Assembly: GCA_015491015.1 (NCBI GenBank)
Contig: WFWQ01000011.1
Coordinates: 1 to 7,442 of the forward strand
Source: Patescibacteria group bacterium
Lineage (GTDB): Bacteria; Patescibacteriota; Minisyncoccia; Minisyncoccales; S141-161
Length of the DNA stretch: 7,442 nt
Direction of reading: 5' to 3'
In this document: positions 6,536 through 7,442 of the stretch, in pieces
Layout of the letters: each line of letters starts with the position of its first letter
Position numbering within the stretch: position 1 is the first letter of the stretch
Program-made: the position numbers and the translations under genes
The notes under the pieces: generated by a model
The model's input: only the letters and a program-made list of their open reading frames with translations
Told to the model about the DNA's origin: nothing
Database searches by the model: none

Positions 6536-6962
6536 ACTTGGAAACTTTAATCTTAATTTCTTTGGCTGACTTCTTTTCTTCTTTAACTTTGGGCATTGCA
6601 ACTCTCAAAACTCCATTCTTGTACTCAGCCTCAGCTTTTTCAGCCTGAACCTCAACTGGAATGACAATGGACCTCTTAAAGTATCCTTTCCTAATTTCCT
6701 GTCTAAAGTATCCTCTCTTTTCTTCTTTAACCTCTTTTTCTTCTCCTCCTTCTACAGTTAAAACATTATCCTCCACTGAAACTTTGATACTCTTTGGATC
6801 TACTCCTGGAACTTCAATTTCAGCTATTACTTCTTTGTCGGTTTCGTACAAGTCTACACTGGGCCTAACCAATCTAGGGATAACTGGAATTTCTGGAATT
6901 TCTAAATCTTCCATAAACCTTTCAAAGAACTTTTCAATTTCTCTTCTTGGAATTAGTTCCAT
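6534..6962 (-). CDS. Small heat-shock protein, Hsp20/alpha-crystallin family
   Basis: Small heat-shock proteins are ATP-independent holdases that form oligomers, bind unfolding proteins and pass them to DnaK/DnaJ/GrpE. The 142-residue size is typical. A short N-terminal arm (1-33) precedes the alpha-crystallin domain, which starts at VRPSVDLYETDKEV (about 32) and contains EVPGVDPKSIKVSVEDNVLTV (quoted in parts: EVPGVDP, IKVSVED, VLTVEG). The domain closes with the conserved A-x3-x-NGVL element as YKNGVLRVAMPK (113-124). The C-terminal tail holds an I-x-I/V anchor (IKIKV, 136-140) used in oligomer assembly. Its place between grpE and dnaK is not the common order and implies coordinated expression with the Hsp70 system. 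No Shine-Dalgarno is present; a TAAAAT box lies 12 bases before the ATG. Confidence 0.97.
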   Translation of the reverse strand: MELIPRREIEKFFERFMEDLEIPEIPVIPRLVRPSVDLYETDKEVIAEIEVPGVDPKSIKVSVEDNVLTVEGGEEKEVKEEKRGYFRQEIRKGYFKRSIVIPVEVQAEKAEAEYKNGVLRVAMPKVKEEKKSAKEIKIKVSK

Positions 6963-6974
6963 AGTTTTTGAATT

Positions 6975-6980
6975 ATTTTA
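6975..6980 (-). promoter_or_regulatory. -10-like box before hsp20
   Basis: TAAAAT on the minus strand, followed by AATTCAAAAACT and then the ATG. The TAAAATAATT segment is identical to that before dnaK. Initiation would give a leader of about five bases. No -35 consensus is found at 16 to 18 bases upstream; the grpE-hsp20 palindrome ends 24 bases upstream. Confidence 0.4.
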
Positions 6981-7004
6981 CAAGGCTGAAAGAGAAGATT
7001 CGAC

Positions 7005-7034
7005 CTTTAAGTTCTGCCACGGCAGAACTTAAAG
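7005..7034 (-). repeat. 30-bp palindrome in grpE-hsp20 spacer
   Basis: Two 14-base arms, CTTTAAGTTCTGCC and GGCAGAACTTAAAG, are separated by two bases, giving a near-perfect palindrome. It starts eight bases past the grpE stop codon. In RNA it would fold as a 13-bp stem with a four-base loop. No U-run follows on either strand, so it is not a classical terminator. The arm shares TTCTGCC with the hsp20-dnaK palindrome. It matches neither CIRCE nor HAIR. A repressor operator or an RNA processing/stability hairpin is possible. Confidence 0.8.
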
Positions 7035-7042
7035 CAGAAAAA

Positions 7043-7442
7043 TTACTTTGCAACTTTAACTTTAGCTGGTCTCAAAACCTTTTTTGTTTCTTGATCCAAG
7101 AATCCAGGTAAAACTTCTTCAATGATTTCTCCCTTTTTAAAACCTTCTCTGCTTACTTCCTCAACTGCTTCGTGAAAGTGAGGATCAAACTCTTTTCCTA
7201 CATCGATTTTTTTAATCTCTATACTCTCTAAAATCTTCAAAAGCTCCTTTTTAAGGTTCAAAATTCCTTCTAATCCTTCTTTTAAGCTCTCTCGATAAAA
7301 TCTTTCCGCATAACATAGAGAGTCCAAAAGAGGAAAAAGCTTCTCTTTAGCAAAATCTTTCAAAAGAGTTTTAGCTTCAATTTTAACTCTTTCTTTTTCT
7401 TCTTTTTTGTAATTAAGAAACTCAGCTTGAGCTCTCTTGGCT
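7043..7442 (-). CDS. grpE: Nucleotide exchange factor GrpE (5' end outside window)
   Basis: GrpE is the dimeric factor that removes ADP from DnaK so that it can rebind ATP and release substrate; in some bacteria its long helix also senses temperature. The last 132 residues are visible; the frame is open to the right edge. They begin AKRAQAEFLNYKKEEKER, the end of the long dimer helix (family: RAQAxFxNYRKR). The short four-helix region follows (FPLLDSLCYAERF). The C-terminal beta domain that contacts DnaK has FDPHFHEAV, then GEIIEEVLPGFL and VLRPAKVKVAK, matching the family GTVVEVLQPGY...VLRPAMVKV pattern. A methionine at 7363 would require a TTG start and would remove the dimer helix, so the gene clearly begins beyond the window. 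It is the first visible gene of the chaperone cluster. Confidence 0.95.
   Translation of the reverse strand, partial: AKRAQAEFLNYKKEEKERVKIEAKTLLKDFAKEKLFPLLDSLCYAERFYRESLKEGLEGILNLKKELLKILESIEIKKIDVGKEFDPHFHEAVEEVSREGFKKGEIIEEVLPGFLDQETKKVLRPAKVKVAK

Noticed and set aside
6661..7032. Plus-strand open frame of 123 codons
   Set aside because: Antisense to hsp20 across its conserved domain; length is explained by stop-poor antisense of a purine-rich gene.
7005..7034. grpE-hsp20 palindrome as a Rho-independent terminator
   Set aside because: No T-run follows the stem on either strand; the five T residues on the minus strand come before it.
7043..7363. GrpE as a complete 106-residue protein starting at 7363
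   Set aside because: The start would be TTG and would cut the conserved dimer helix; GrpE-like sequence (RAQAEFLNYKK) continues in frame to the window edge.

Overview
This window looks like a piece of an AT-rich genome from a thermophilic or hyperthermophilic bacterium. Three observations support that. The 5' half of an unmistakable reverse gyrase gene enters from the left edge. A bacterial GrpE/Hsp20/DnaK/DnaJ chaperone set occupies the right half. The proteins are rich in Lys, Glu, Ile, Val and Leu, and the coding (minus) strand is strongly purine-rich. The DnaK and DnaJ sequences resemble, from memory, those of Patescibacteria (CPR): DnaJ has HPDKGGD after helix II, and DnaK starts with an AMAII...[10 protein letters not shown] segment. 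That placement is an inference and needs a tree.

All genes are on the minus strand, so transcription runs from right to left. From right to left: grpE (partial, 7043-7442), a small heat-shock protein gene (6534-6962), dnaK (4636-6459), dnaJ (3524-4597), and a tRNA-Lys(UUU) that starts one base after the dnaJ stop codon (3450-3522). A cupin protein gene follows with its own promoter, strong ribosome binding site and intrinsic terminator (2880-3377). Last comes a tight three-gene unit: membrane-anchored N-acetylmuramoyl-L-alanine amidase (2124-2813), D-aminoacyl-tRNA deacylase dtd (1684-2127) and reverse gyrase (1-1679, incomplete). There is no gene-free stretch over 300 bases; the longest spacers are 66 to 80 bases and hold regulatory structure.

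The right half is a protein-folding unit. DnaK is the ATP-driven chaperone, DnaJ delivers substrate and triggers hydrolysis, GrpE exchanges nucleotide, and Hsp20 holds unfolded protein. Each internal gene except the cupin gene lacks a good Shine-Dalgarno sequence. Instead hsp20, dnaK, dnaJ and the amidase gene each have a TAAAAT -10-like box only 6 to 12 bases before the start codon, which suggests leaderless or nearly leaderless transcripts. The grpE-hsp20 and hsp20-dnaK spacers also contain long perfect palindromes directly upstream of those boxes.

The left half combines DNA topology control (reverse gyrase), translation quality control (Dtd) and cell-wall cleavage (amidase) in one probable transcript. 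I see no CRISPR array, insertion sequence, prophage gene or defence cassette. The most unusual items are the reverse gyrase context, the palindromic spacers with leaderless-type promoters, and the dnaJ/tRNA junction, rather than a wholly new protein system.
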